A DNA stretch of 64,000 nt from Welwitschia mirabilis (Eukaryota > Gnetophyta > Gnetopsida > Welwitschiales): the NCBI GenBank assembly GCA_051453625.1, contig JBOZIK010000001.1:285737017-285801016 (forward strand). The letters are read 5' to 3'. Both the position numbers and the translations under genes were made by a program. Every line of letters begins with the position of its first letter. Within the stretch, counting starts at the first letter, position 1. The notes under the pieces were generated by a model. The model was not told the origin of the DNA. It saw nothing but the letters and a program-made list of their open reading frames with translations, and did no database searches. Of this stretch, positions 10,450 to 21,000 are shown one piece after another.

Positions 10450-11900
10450 ATTTCTTCTACCATTCTATCTCTTTCTAAGGAAACCCCTCTTTGAATAATA
10501 ACTTGGACACATCTGATACTTCAACTACTTCACTAAGTGATATTTTTTAAACTAGAATAATATATCTAATATCTAATTTAATTACTAGATGAAGAAGATG
10601 TTGAAATTCATAATCTTATCATATATCCCATATTCCATAGATATGCATACTAAGACCCATATAACCATCTAATGTAAATTGGACAAATAACACAAACAAC
10701 TAGGAAAAATATAATTGATGGAACCTTTTTAAAATTTTTCTCACTATTCCTTAGGTAGAAAGAAAAAATTTGGTTTAACTCTTTTCTTAATCATAGCATT
10801 CATGGGATGATATGTGCACAATATTTATTAAAAGAAATATGTTATAATAAGTCTAAGAATTAAGGAAGAAAATAAGTGGGTTCAAAGAAAAAAAAGACGA
10901 AGACTACTCTGTAGCTTCTAAGTATTTCATATGGTATTTCATGAGAAAAATAAAAAATTTCAAACTTATCAAGTTATATGGTACTTTTTTAAGGATCCAA
11001 TCTTTGTACTAGGTAAGTGATTAATTTCATAAGTATAGGAAATATTTTAGATAAAGAATCCACAACTCCATAGAAAAAACTAGAACAAATTTAGGAAATA
11101 AGAAAAACTTATCTCATAATATAATTAATATTAAAAACTAAAATATGAGGGATTTAATGAAAGATGTTAAAGTTATAGAGCCTTCTTAACCTACTTCATC
11201 TAAGACAAATGTTACATCTTTAATTAAGACTTTCAATTTAATTTTAAAAGAAGTATATTTAAGTCTCAAGGATTTGAATGTTATATAGGGCCATGCGAAT
11301 CCTTCTACATCTAAAGCCTATGTTATATCATATTGCATCTATGAGAATTATGATTATAAAACTAATAAATGCAAAGTCCTTTATACCTATAAGAATCTTA
11401 TTTATAACGAAGTATATGACTTTATTACCTAAATAAACCCATCCCTTATAAGGATCTTGAATAAAGTCTTTAATTTCTAATTCTAAATATTTTCCAATAA
11501 TTCTCATAAATTACCTTTTAATAATTCAATTGCATAGTATTCAATAAGTAATCCTCATAATACCCCTCCAAAACAAGATTTAATAAAGATAAATTTTAAA
11601 GATATTATCAAGAAAAACCAAGAAATTAATAAAAAAATAAAAAAGGTGTTGGAAATCTTATAATGAACTATCCTTTATGATCAAATAAAGTAGAGCACTA
11701 GTAGTCAACATGAAAGATTATAAAGTGGGAATGAGACAAAGAATAGATAAAATCCTAAAATCGCTCCAATTATTTAATAAGAAGAAAATAGGATGACATT
11801 GAATATATTGCTTTTAACATGCCCCCAAGCAACATAGTCTTCCTACATCTTATGATAGTGGTAAAAGAAAGGTAGAGGAAGGACTACAATCTTAGATGAA
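10450..11900 (+). pseudogene. E1 gag region relic with CCHC knuckle
   Basis: Gag-like sequence is heavily decayed and in several frames. The best marker is at 11331-11372, where the translation YCIYENYDYKTNKC has the spacing of a CX2CX4HX4C zinc knuckle. In it Cys1, Cys4 and His9 all read Tyr and only the last Cys remains; each change is one transition (TGT to TAT, CAT to TAT). The knuckle would bind element RNA in the particle. The position between PBS and protease is right for gag. The small ORF at 10161-10373 lies in the leader and is not called as a gene. Confidence 0.6.
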
Positions 11901-12169
11901 GGATTTAAAACTAACTTCAATGCATGAAAAATACTTGAGATAATTAATGAAAAAAATCATAATTAATTTACCATTTCGAAATATTCTTCAATATGAAAAA
12001 TAGTATGTCAAAGTTTAGAGGGATTTAATAACTATAAATAAGAATAAATCCATGTGAAAGCAAGTGTTCATGACCTAAAGTACTATATCATTTCTAGCTA
12101 ATAAATCCTCTAAGCATAAAGATCAAGGATCTACTATAGTGAGTGTGATTTGAGAAGGAAGTAAGAAAA

Positions 12170-12460
12170 TAAAATAGTATCTCAATGATTTAAGAGCACA
12201 TGTTAATTTCATTCCTCTTTACATTACTAATATAATTTTTTAGTTTTTTAATACTTAAACTATAAAAATTGTAGGAATTATTAAAGACCTTATTTTCAAA
12301 ATTTATAAGGAATTATACTCTACTAACTTGGTAGTCTTGCATGCAGCTAAAGACAATGGAGACTTGTTAATATAGACATATATTTTGTGTAACTACCTAT
12401 TACATCATTGATAAAAGAACTAGCATGATGACCTTAGCCTTTGAAAATTAAAAATTTAAT
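12170..12460 (+). pseudogene. E1 aspartic protease relic
   Basis: The plus-strand frame around 12190-12400 contains DLRAHVNFIPL, then TIKIVGIIKDLIFKIYKELY, then VVLHAAKDNGDLLI. This follows the Athila/Tat protease pattern DLGA..N.MPL, KP.G.IEDVLVKV..F.FP, FVVLD...D....LILGRPFL. The catalytic motif reads DLRA rather than D(S/L)GA and later segments have stops, so it is inactive. It lies between the gag knuckle and RT, in the expected order. Confidence 0.65.
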
Positions 12461-12849
12461 ATTAGAGTATATAGTAAAGAAATTAGAAGTAATTAATGAA
12501 ATTGTCAATGTAGTGGATTCAATGGTCTAGGATTTTAATTAATCTTAATATGAAATTTTGAGGAGATATTAATTATAAGCCATACTAAGTCATCCTCTTC
12601 TAGCTACTCTCATTATGATGTTTATCTAGTTTAAGAATCTTTAAATTCATCCAATTCATATCAACTAGATGAATATATATTAAAGAAAATCATACATTTT
12701 GATATGAACAACAAGACTATATTTTTGATTTAGAAAGGAGGAAGGTCTTGTAACAACCTAGTAACTCTAATAATTAAAAGTACATTTTTATCCATAATGA
12801 GATTTGAAATCCTCTTATTATATCAACTACCTTATTCCAACATGAAAAA

Positions 12850-13660
12850 GCTTAAGTTATATATTTTTAACTAAAAAATTTAATCTTTTTTCATGGACTC
12901 ATAAAGATATAAGTGCTATTCCTCTCAACATTATCCAATATAAGAATCGGTTAGAGGAAAACATTAGATCTATAAGATGATCAAAGTAAATATTGAATCT
13001 CATACTATGGCAAATTGTAAAGAAATAAATCATTAACCTAGTAGATACCAATATTATTTATGTTATAGCAGATTTTGAAATGAAAAATGAAGAGTTTACT
13101 TTAATTTTTAAAAACTTAGTAAACACATTAAAAAATATTATTATCTCCTTATTATCCTCTTCTTAAAATAAGTATAAGGGCATGAATATTATTGCTTTTT
13201 AAGTGGCTTTAGTCGAAACAATCAATTTTCCATTATAGATGAGGACCAATAAATGACCACTTTCACCTCATTTTTTTTAGAACCTATGCCTATAAAATAA
13301 TGTATTTTAACCTATGCAATCATTAGGGAATATTTTAAATGGCTATGTTGGGTGTTTTTATAGATATGTTAGAGGAATGTTCCTTTAATTAAACCTTATA
13401 AAGACTAGAAAGAGTATTAAAAAGGTGTATAGAATTTAGTCTAAACTTAATTAAGAGAAGAGTATGCTTATGATGCAAAGTGGAATTATTTTAGGGCACA
13501 TCATTTCTAAAAAAGGGATTGAGGTGGATCCTTCAAAAGTTAAAGTTATCAAAGAAGAATATTAGCCCTAATAAACCTGAAGCAAGTGAGGTATTTTCTA
13601 AGAAATGTGGGATTCTATATGAGGTTCACCAAATATTTTTCCAAAATATGTAAACTTCTC
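12850..13660 (+). pseudogene. E1 reverse transcriptase relic
   Basis: At 12890-13080 the frame starts SWTHKDISAIPLNII, the N-terminal WT..DI.GI segment of Athila-type RT, then VDTNIIYVI (family DAGIIYPI). Near 13340 VFID is the remnant of the F(M/I)DD catalytic box. About 13480-13545 reads IILGHIISKKGIEVDPSKV, an almost perfect copy of the family's GHK.S..GIEVD..K motif. Many stops and frame changes lie between. The fingers-palm part around 13100-13300 has lost sequence. It is the upstream half of pol, followed by RNase H. Confidence 0.8.
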
Positions 13661-13719
13661 CATTACAATTTAGAAAAGGATGTTAAATTTTAATGGAACC
13701 ATGCTTGATAAAATTTCTA

Positions 13720-14060
13720 CTACTCCTATCCTCATTGGTTCTAAGTGGTCAAAATGTTTTGACTTAAAGTGAATATCTAATTAGTGAAGCATTAGAATAG
13801 AATGATAAAAAGAACTTTCATGTTATGACTTACACTAGTAAAACTCTTAGAGGGATACAACTTTAATATACTATTAATGAAAAATATTCATCATTAACTT
13901 TTATATTATCACATCAATGTTTGCATTGATCACTATTTCATTTGTTATTTGATGATCAAAAAAATAATGAGGACTCATCTCATCTAGTGAGTTTTATTAC
14001 TTTAAGATTTCAATGCCACAACCATACATAAAATTCCAAGAGAAAATGTAATGTTTGATC
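13720..14060 (+). pseudogene. E1 RNase H relic
   Basis: After an API segment (about 13722) the frame gives SEALE, KNFHVMTYTSKTLRGIQL, YTINEKYSSLTFIL and later SLFHLLFDDQK, then LVSFITLRFQ. This parallels the family pattern ...VIYYASKTLN.AQ.NYTTTEKE.LAVVFA...FR.YL...DH. The motif order is kept but several catalytic acidic residues are missing or behind frame breaks. Its place between RT and integrase is as expected. Confidence 0.7.
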
Positions 14061-14329
14061 ATCTTTCCTAATTATATTTTTCCTCCTCACCCTCCTCTAA
14101 ATCATTAATTTTTAAAAATAAATTTATAAATAAAAAATTATTTTTTATTTCATAATTTGAAAACTTAATATGCAAAACACATTGACCCTTGAAATGCAGA
14201 CATTATTAATTATCTTTTCACTTACAAAACATATTCTACTTTAAATCCTTATTAATAAAAGATTTTCTTCCCTAGGACAAGTAAATATGAAAAGTTCAGG
14301 CTTTTCTTTATCATATGTGCATGGATTAG

Positions 14330-15290
14330 ATCATGAGTTAATGCATTCCTAAATAAACACGATAATAGGTCTTGTAACCTTATCATGAAGGAGTTTGTAG
14401 GGGGTACTTTAGTGGAACAAAAATAGCCATGAAGGTCTTTCATATTAGATTTTATTGGCGTTTTCTTTTTCACGACTCTTTTAAATTTGTAAAATCTTAT
14501 AAAGATTGCCAAAATTTTGAAGGCCTAACTAGTAAAGAAGACATATCACTCCAATCTATTATTAAATGTAAACCTTTAGATTAGTCAAGAATTAATTTTA
14601 TTAGATATGTGTATCCTTCATATTATTAATAAAGTACATGCTTGTGATGATTGACTTTATACATAACTGGGTAGAAGTCATTCCTCCTTTAACTAATGAT
14701 ACTTTCACTATTTGCTAGTTTCATGATTTTTCTCATTTTTAATTTTTCTAGAATTCTTATTACTTCTCAAGAAACTTATCTTATTAATAAGATTCTTAGA
14801 AAATCTCTATTGCACTTAGGAATTAAACATCATGTTGTTAATGCTTACTATCCTTAAATAAATGATTAACTTAAAAATGCTAATCAATAAATTAAAAAAG
14901 TTCTTTCAAAAACTATTATCTCTTCTTATAAGAATTGAACCTTAAACTTGATGGTATTCTTTAGTCTTATAGAACTACCAGATAGAAATCTCTTGGTTTC
15001 CCATCTCATGAACTTATCTATGGTAAACTTTAGCTGCTTTTATCTGATATTGATTTTTATTCAATTAAGAATTACCATAATTTAAGCTTGAATAATTAAT
15101 AATCTAATTTTGATGATCATTTCCTCTAGATAAAACACCTTGATGAGAAAACAAGACAAGCCATTAAACATTAATTTATTACCAAATCTCAAGTCCAATT
15201 TGATCATGATTTACATATCTACCATATATTTTGAACTTAATTACTTAATTTTCTTATTTAACACTTAGGCTATTATGAGTTATAATGAGC
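14330..15290 (+). pseudogene. E1 integrase relic
   Basis: The N-terminal zinc domain is visible at about 14380-14520: HEGVCRGYFSG, AMKVFHIRFYWRFLFHDSFKFVKSYKDCQ. The family has H.G.CGGHFSG...A.KVL..GFYWPTLFKDA..FVKSCD.CQ, so one His and one Cys read Tyr. The core follows: MLVMIDFIHNWVEVIP near 14640-14690, then at 14870-15070 SYKN and LDGIL.SYRTT, FPSHELIYGK and SDIDFYSI (family W...L..VL.AYRTS...TG.TPHELVYG). A C-terminal DEKTRQAIKH lies near 15140. Integrase would join element DNA to the chromosome; this copy has many stops. A minus-strand ORF at 14252-14512 is a shadow of it. Confidence 0.82.
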
Positions 15291-15299
15291 TTGTTTCTA

Positions 15300-17815
15300 G
15301 GTGGTTGAATCCTTATCTTGTTATAAAAGTCTTTTGTAATTGGTTTGTATGTAATAAGAATACCACCTCCAATGAAACCTTTAATGTAAATGGCAATGCC
15401 TAAAACCTTATTTCAAAAGTAAACCTTTAAGAAAAGATTCCAATCGAATGGAAGAAGTGCATTTAATTAATATCTTATAGGAAAAATATTAGTTAGTAAT
15501 CATCTAATCATCATTTATGGAGAAGGAATTGATATAAACAAAAGTATTTTTCCAATTTTCTTAGAAGACCATCAAGTTCATCTTTAACCTTATCTTTAGA
15601 TAGTTAAGTTTTATAAATGAATTAATCTATTTTAAATTATTTATATTAGAATTAATTCTATATGATCTTCTATTCAATTAGATTAATCTAGAAGTGTCCT
15701 TTGTTTGTATTTCTTATTTGGGAAAAAAAAAGAACATCATTTGAAAGATACCTTTTAAAGGTATTCTACACTCACTTGTGATTACAAACTTTGAAACACC
15801 AACTAAGGTGTTTCTTGAACAATGACTATGTCCTAAGAATACCATGCTAATGTGAGTAGATTCTTAATAGATGATTCTTAACTCATAGCCTTTATGTAGT
15901 TAATGATACAATTTGAATTTATAAGGAGGAATTCTAGTATAGGTTGCTAAGATGTATCATTACCAGGGTACATAAGTGTTTAACCTGAACTTATGTAAGA
16001 AACATGCCTATGTAATACATTATATCCTTAAAATGTTACTCATGAATTTAGAGATTTAAGTTCTCCAAATCTAACTTAAAGATGAAGTATGATCATATTA
16101 AGTTGATAAGTGTTATATTCAAAGATGACTTTAGACTTCAAAAGTTATCTTGATAAATGAAATGGTCTTCATTATAAGTTGATTATTCTTTAACAAACTT
16201 CTTGATCTCCTCTTCTTTCTTTGGATATATTAAGCATTTAATTTAGTTAGTTCTTTTTATAGTTTGATTTGTTATTTTATTAATTATTAAGTAGTATCTA
16301 ATTCATGTAATTTATTATTTAGTTTCATGTAATTTTAAAGAATACTATATAACTAATTTAGACTTTTTACTTTTATGAAACATTCCATCATTATAATCTT
16401 TGATGTGAGTAGTAACTCAATAATCATCATCACTTAGTCATTTAACAACTATGCAATAATGGTCATCATCACTATTAGGCAACCATCACCATTTGTCATT
16501 TCCTAGTGATGATGTAGCAATGAGTTACCAATTTATATATTCATAATAGTAGTTATTTTTGTCATGACTTAAGTGATGTACTTTTCTATTCCACCACTCT
16601 AGCAAGTCTTCTAGTAATGTTTCAATGACTAATTAGCATTTCCTTAACATCTTATTATCAAATTATTCTCTTCCTCCATCCTATTTTCAATACTAGTAAA
16701 TGAATTCTATAATTCTTTAAAAACAACTTTTTTAAGTTTTATTATAATATTTGTTACTATTTCATGATGAAAATCCTCTTTAGGTTTAAAAATTTTTAGA
16801 CTTTTGAGAGGTCTTTTTCAAAGTTAAAAATGATATTTTTATTGGAAGAATTTTCATAATATAAATTAGTTTACTTCTCACTTTTATCTTATTTTGTAGT
16901 TCAATCCTTTGTGCTTTAACATGTTATATTTATTCCTATAATTTCTTCCCATCCTTTTCACTTCTCTACTTTTATTTTACAAGATTAACTTAATTTTCTT
17001 ATTTTTTAATTCAAATTTGAAATCTAGGTTTTAAGGGGCTTTAATTTTTATACATGACTTTCATGGATCTTTTATGCCCAGTCATTGACTTATTTGCAAT
17101 ATTTTTCACTTTAGTAAGTAATCCATTTCTCTCCTTTCATACAAACGTTTTTGCTTATTCAAGTTGAAGAAGTTTCTTTCCAAAGTTATGATTGAGAGAA
17201 AAAGCATTTAATTCTCCAAATAATTTCATCTCTGAATCTCTCTGCTATAACTATTTATTAAGGTCATATATTTCTATATTCCTAGTCTCTTTAAGGATGT
17301 TTTCCAAATTAAGCATGAAATGAAAATATTTTGGTAGATCTTAAGTATCATAATTAGAATTTCAGATGTTGGATGTCTTTTAATCCTTGATGTTTTAGTA
17401 ATGTTAACCAATGTTTAGTTCTTTTGTGTTTTCTTTTTTAGGAATAGGACATTGGTCTCATTTTGATAGTTTCATTTCTAAAATGAGAGAGTGACACTTA
17501 TATATGGTGATTTTTCTTAATAACAAGTCTTTCTTATTATTATTTGACACTTTATTTGGTCATTTATCCTTGTAGTAACATCATCTTTTTTTAGGACTTT
17601 CAAATAATTATGCAGGACCTTTGATCCTTCTACTTCCATCACATTTGAGCCTTACGATGAATATGCTCCTATAGAATTAGTAGAAGCATAATTGAAATAA
17701 TAAGATGAGGAAATAATAGAGTATATTAAGGCACTCAAGAAAGAGGAACTCCACCAAGCTATTATTAGAAAGGTGATGAAACCTAAGTTTTTGGTTAAAT
17801 AAGATATTAATAGTA
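15300..17815. other. Post-integrase region of E1 running into the left edge of E2
   Basis: This is non-coding by reading: AT-rich, with a run of tcatcatcac-like phrases at 16415-16520. In Athila/Tat elements this is where an env-like or extra ORF may sit, but none can be recognised. The exact E1/E2 junction lies here or near 17815 and is not resolved, because the matching start of the right E2 LTR falls in the gap 44144-44983. Confidence 0.4.
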
Positions 17816-18090
17816 ATTTTTTGGTTATTTTTTAGAATCATAACACTTAGAGGTATTTTAGTACTTCTTAGGTGATAAGGTCCTAAAAATTTCAAATATC
17901 TTAAAATGATTTACTATGATTGGGTTTGAGGCTAGTTATAATGATTGTGATTAGAAAATCAAGATCGATGGTGATAATGCAAAGCATGAAAGACTTCTTC
18001 AACTTATTGATCTTACAAATATCTTATTAGGATTTCAGATCCCATGTGTGTAGAAGGTACAAGAATTGAGAGAAATTTCCATGGAGCACA
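17620..18090 (+). pseudogene. Unrecognised coding-like stretch, partly shared by both E2 long repeats
   Basis: I do not recognise the product. At 17630-17800 one frame reads FDPSTSITFEPYDEYAPIELVEA then EEIIEYIKALKKEELHQAI, with stops where Gln fits. From 17833 another frame gives HLEVF.YFLGDKVLKISNI, GFEASYNDCD and KIKIDGDNAKHERLLQLIDL. The right repeat at 45010-45190 gives a similar protein (HLEVFLYFLDNRVLEFLNI, FKAICGDHDEEIKI). Agreement at the protein level between two decayed copies suggests a coding ancestor, perhaps an ORF reaching into the E2 LTR or a captured gene piece. Confidence 0.4.
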
Positions 18091-18094
18091 AAGA

Positions 18095-18280
18095 AATAAT
18101 CATTTAAATTAGTTCAAATTTTCATTGATCATTAACTAGTTTAAATATAGAATAATGTGCCATGTTTGGCATAACAAACCCCTTACATCAAGATCCACAT
18201 CCCAATATATGTGGATCTAAGCTAGTCCAAGCCCAAAATAAAATTCACATAATGCACATAAGCATTTCCATTATGCATTT
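18095..18280. repeat. Left ~180-bp direct repeat flanking gene-fragment segment
   Basis: Shares caaattttcattgat, cttacatcaag, cacatccca, atatgtggat and aataaaattcacataatgca with 20824-21000. It contains an extra short stretch (gtgccatgtttggcat) relative to the right copy. Confidence 0.85.
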
Positions 18281-18978
18281 GATGTCAAATCCAAGTGTTA
18301 GATTAACATCACACAAGTATAAAATCTTCGATAAAAGAAAAAAGCACAAAAAACATAAATTGACAATAGAAGCACCAAGACTGACATAAGCACTGCATAT
18401 ACAACTTTAAGGAAGATTTTCTTGAAGTAATCTTCCTAGATGAATCTTCATCCTCCATCCTATGAAATTTCAAAGAAGACATCCTTTGAGCAATCTCCTT
18501 AAGCAATCTACATGCCTTGCTTGTAAACATTGGAAGTGCCCAACATTAGAAGGGACTATCCCAAATAACTTTTATGTGAAAATCAATGTCAAAAAAAGAG
18601 TGTTCCATGCCACTCTTTAATGTTATTAACTTTCACATGAAAATGTAAAGAAACATATCACAAAGAACTTTGGTTGGGATAAGCCTCCAACCTAGCTTGG
18701 AGACTCATTTTAACTCTTCTGATCCCTTGATAAATTTTAACCACATATGAAATAGTCTCTTTGCAACTTTAAAAATAGACAGATATACTATTGGAAGATC
18801 TCACAAGCATTAAATAGAAGTAAAAAATATATAGTAATGTTTTCCCTACAAATATTCTCACCAAAGTTTTAAGTGCTTCTTTTAAAATTTGTCTTTATCC
18901 CAATATCCCCTTGACCCTACTTTTTATTATACTTATTATTCTTTCCACATGTAAGAGTGTTATGAGTTCTAAAAATAA

Positions 18979-19832
18979 NNNNNNNNNNNNNNNNNNNNNN
19001 NNNNNNNNNNNNNNNNNNNNNNNNNNNNNNNNNNNNNNNNNNNNNNNNNNNNNNNNNNNNNNNNNNNNNNNNNNNNNNNNNNNNNNNNNNNNNNNNNNNN
19101 NNNNNNNNNNNNNNNNNNNNNNNNNNNNNNNNNNNNNNNNNNNNNNNNNNNNNNNNNNNNNNNNNNNNNNNNNNNNNNNNNNNNNNNNNNNNNNNNNNNN
19201 NNNNNNNNNNNNNNNNNNNNNNNNNNNNNNNNNNNNNNNNNNNNNNNNNNNNNNNNNNNNNNNNNNNNNNNNNNNNNNNNNNNNNNNNNNNNNNNNNNNN
19301 NNNNNNNNNNNNNNNNNNNNNNNNNNNNNNNNNNNNNNNNNNNNNNNNNNNNNNNNNNNNNNNNNNNNNNNNNNNNNNNNNNNNNNNNNNNNNNNNNNNN
19401 NNNNNNNNNNNNNNNNNNNNNNNNNNNNNNNNNNNNNNNNNNNNNNNNNNNNNNNNNNNNNNNNNNNNNNNNNNNNNNNNNNNNNNNNNNNNNNNNNNNN
19501 NNNNNNNNNNNNNNNNNNNNNNNNNNNNNNNNNNNNNNNNNNNNNNNNNNNNNNNNNNNNNNNNNNNNNNNNNNNNNNNNNNNNNNNNNNNNNNNNNNNN
19601 NNNNNNNNNNNNNNNNNNNNNNNNNNNNNNNNNNNNNNNNNNNNNNNNNNNNNNNNNNNNNNNNNNNNNNNNNNNNNNNNNNNNNNNNNNNNNNNNNNNN
19701 NNNNNNNNNNNNNNNNNNNNNNNNNNNNNNNNNNNNNNNNNNNNNNNNNNNNNNNNNNNNNNNNNNNNNNNNNNNNNNNNNNNNNNNNNNNNNNNNNNNN
19801 NNNNNNNNNNNNNNNNNNNNNNNNNNNNNNNN
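18979..19832. other. Assembly gap (854 N)
   Basis: Run of N. Long frames that cross it consist mainly of unknown residues and have no meaning. Confidence 0.99.
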
Positions 19833-20051
19833 ATGAACAACATCGAAAACCCTCAGTAGAGCCATTGTAATACGAGGTCATGACTACTACAAATCTTCAG
19901 GTGACTATTAACACACTTGATCTTGATTTTCATCGCTAATGCCAACCTGCAAAATATTATTAGTCATAGAATTCTTCAAAAAAAAAGAATGAAAGCTCTC
20001 CAACGGTCTGCATATATGCTTACGCCAGTGCTGCTATTGCAGTTGACATCA

Positions 20052-20538
20052 TCATGAGTGTCGCTGTGACTGCAAGCCCAGATCAACCTCCAATGCGTGC
20101 TCATACAGATCCCTCGCTTCATCCGCAAGATTTTTCTTCTCTAGATAGACATGAAGCTACAACCACTTCAGAAGAGCTTCAGAAACTTTAGATTCAGAGC
20201 GCGTCTCAACTATGCGCGGAGAAAGTGCCAAATCCAGATATTTCAAGCATTCTTTGATTTGAAGCTTTGTCAAGAAACTCATAAGTAGACCTTTTAGAAC
20301 GTAGGAAGCGGCATCATCGGGATTGCGTATCATGGCCTCAAAGGCCACTTCCAGAGCCTCCTTTCCAATTTCCTGCACATCTTTTCAGGATTTGAATTCT
20401 GATTCAGCTCTGGCTTTGCTTAGGAGATGCGCGTCATTCATGAAGCATTTTCTTGCTTGCAGTTTTACTCAGTGCTTTGCCAAGGGCAATAGAAAACTTT
20501 GGATTATCAGTACTGTGATCAGCGCCCTTGTGATCCAT
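20052..20538 (-). pseudogene. Broken copy of a small plant TPR-like protein gene
   Basis: From an ATG at 20538 the minus strand reads MDHKGADHSTDNPKFSIALG and runs to a TGA at 20052-20054, about 162 codons. The frame is broken by one shift after the MLH segment (near 20430), a TGA at 20386-20388 and a TAG at 20157-20159. The middle part (EALEVAFEAMIRNPDDAASY to LDLALSP) and the end (ARDLYEHALEVD) have the small/large residue spacing of TPR helices. It resembles small plant TPR-like proteins of unknown role; the exact family needs a search. Base composition is GC-richer with many CpG sites, unlike the AT-rich retroelements around it, so it is a more recent arrival or escaped methylation decay. 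It is probably not functional. Confidence 0.65.
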
Positions 20539-20823
20539 GAAAACATCCAAAAGGTAGCTGATTTACCTTCCATTTTCGATTCCGAATCTCAATTTCTGGA
20601 AATGGATTTATGTAAAAATCATATTCAAGAACTACTAAAGCATTTAGAAGGATGGATTTTGAGTGATACAATAGCCAGATCGTGAGGGCCAGAATGCCTA
20701 CAAGAATGACGAGAAGCACAAGGAAGATGCAGAGATAAATGTAAAAGCAAACATCAAAAAGGAAAAAGGATTCTTTAAATCAGGATTTAGGGTTAGTAGT
20801 CAAGCCATCTCCTAGCCCATTTT

Positions 20824-21000
20824 AATAATCATTCAAATCAGCTCAAATTTTCATTGATAATTAATTAGTTTAAATACAAAATAATATATTGACAAATCTC
20901 TTACATCAAGAATCACATCCCAAAATATGTGGATGTAAGCTACTCAAAGCCTAAAATAAAATTCACATAATGCATGTGAGCATTTCCATCATATGTTTTA
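20824..21000. repeat. Right ~177-bp direct repeat flanking gene-fragment segment
   Basis: Partner of 18095-18280 in the same orientation, roughly 80% alike by eye. Confidence 0.85.

Larger units (their letters stand above)
18095..21000 (-). mobile_element. Gene-fragment-bearing segment flanked by ~175-bp direct repeats
   Basis: The segment is absent from the matching place in the right E2 repeat, so it arrived after E2. Its ends are two same-orientation repeats (18095-18280 and 20824-21000). Inside are a 450-bp stretch (18300-18760) with a hairpin-like phrase (ctccaacctagcttggag), the gap 18979-19832, and a broken TPR-like gene on the minus strand. It could be a small LTR element (minus orientation, 5' LTR truncated) that captured a gene, or a segmental insertion with repeats by chance of origin. 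No TG/CA ends, PBS or target duplication can be read. Confidence 0.5.

Noticed and set aside
14252-14512. Minus-strand 86-aa ORF
   Set aside because: Shadow of the E1 integrase zinc domain on the plus strand.
16415-16520. tcatcatcac-rich stretch as a regulatory array
   Set aside because: Irregular low-complexity wording without a stable unit.
18895-19881. Several ~300-aa open frames on both strands
   Set aside because: They exist only because a run of N is read as unknown residues; the same holds for 36574-37599 and 44107-45018.
20323-20685. Plus-strand 120-aa ORF, the longest without N
   Set aside because: It is antisense to the TPR-like pseudogene; the minus-strand reading has the protein-like pattern.
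20519-20719. Minus-strand 66-aa ORF with an N-terminal hydrophobic stretch upstream of the TPR-like frame
   Set aside because: It could be an upstream exon or signal-anchor, but it ends in a stop in a different frame before the TPR-like part and nothing shows that they were joined.
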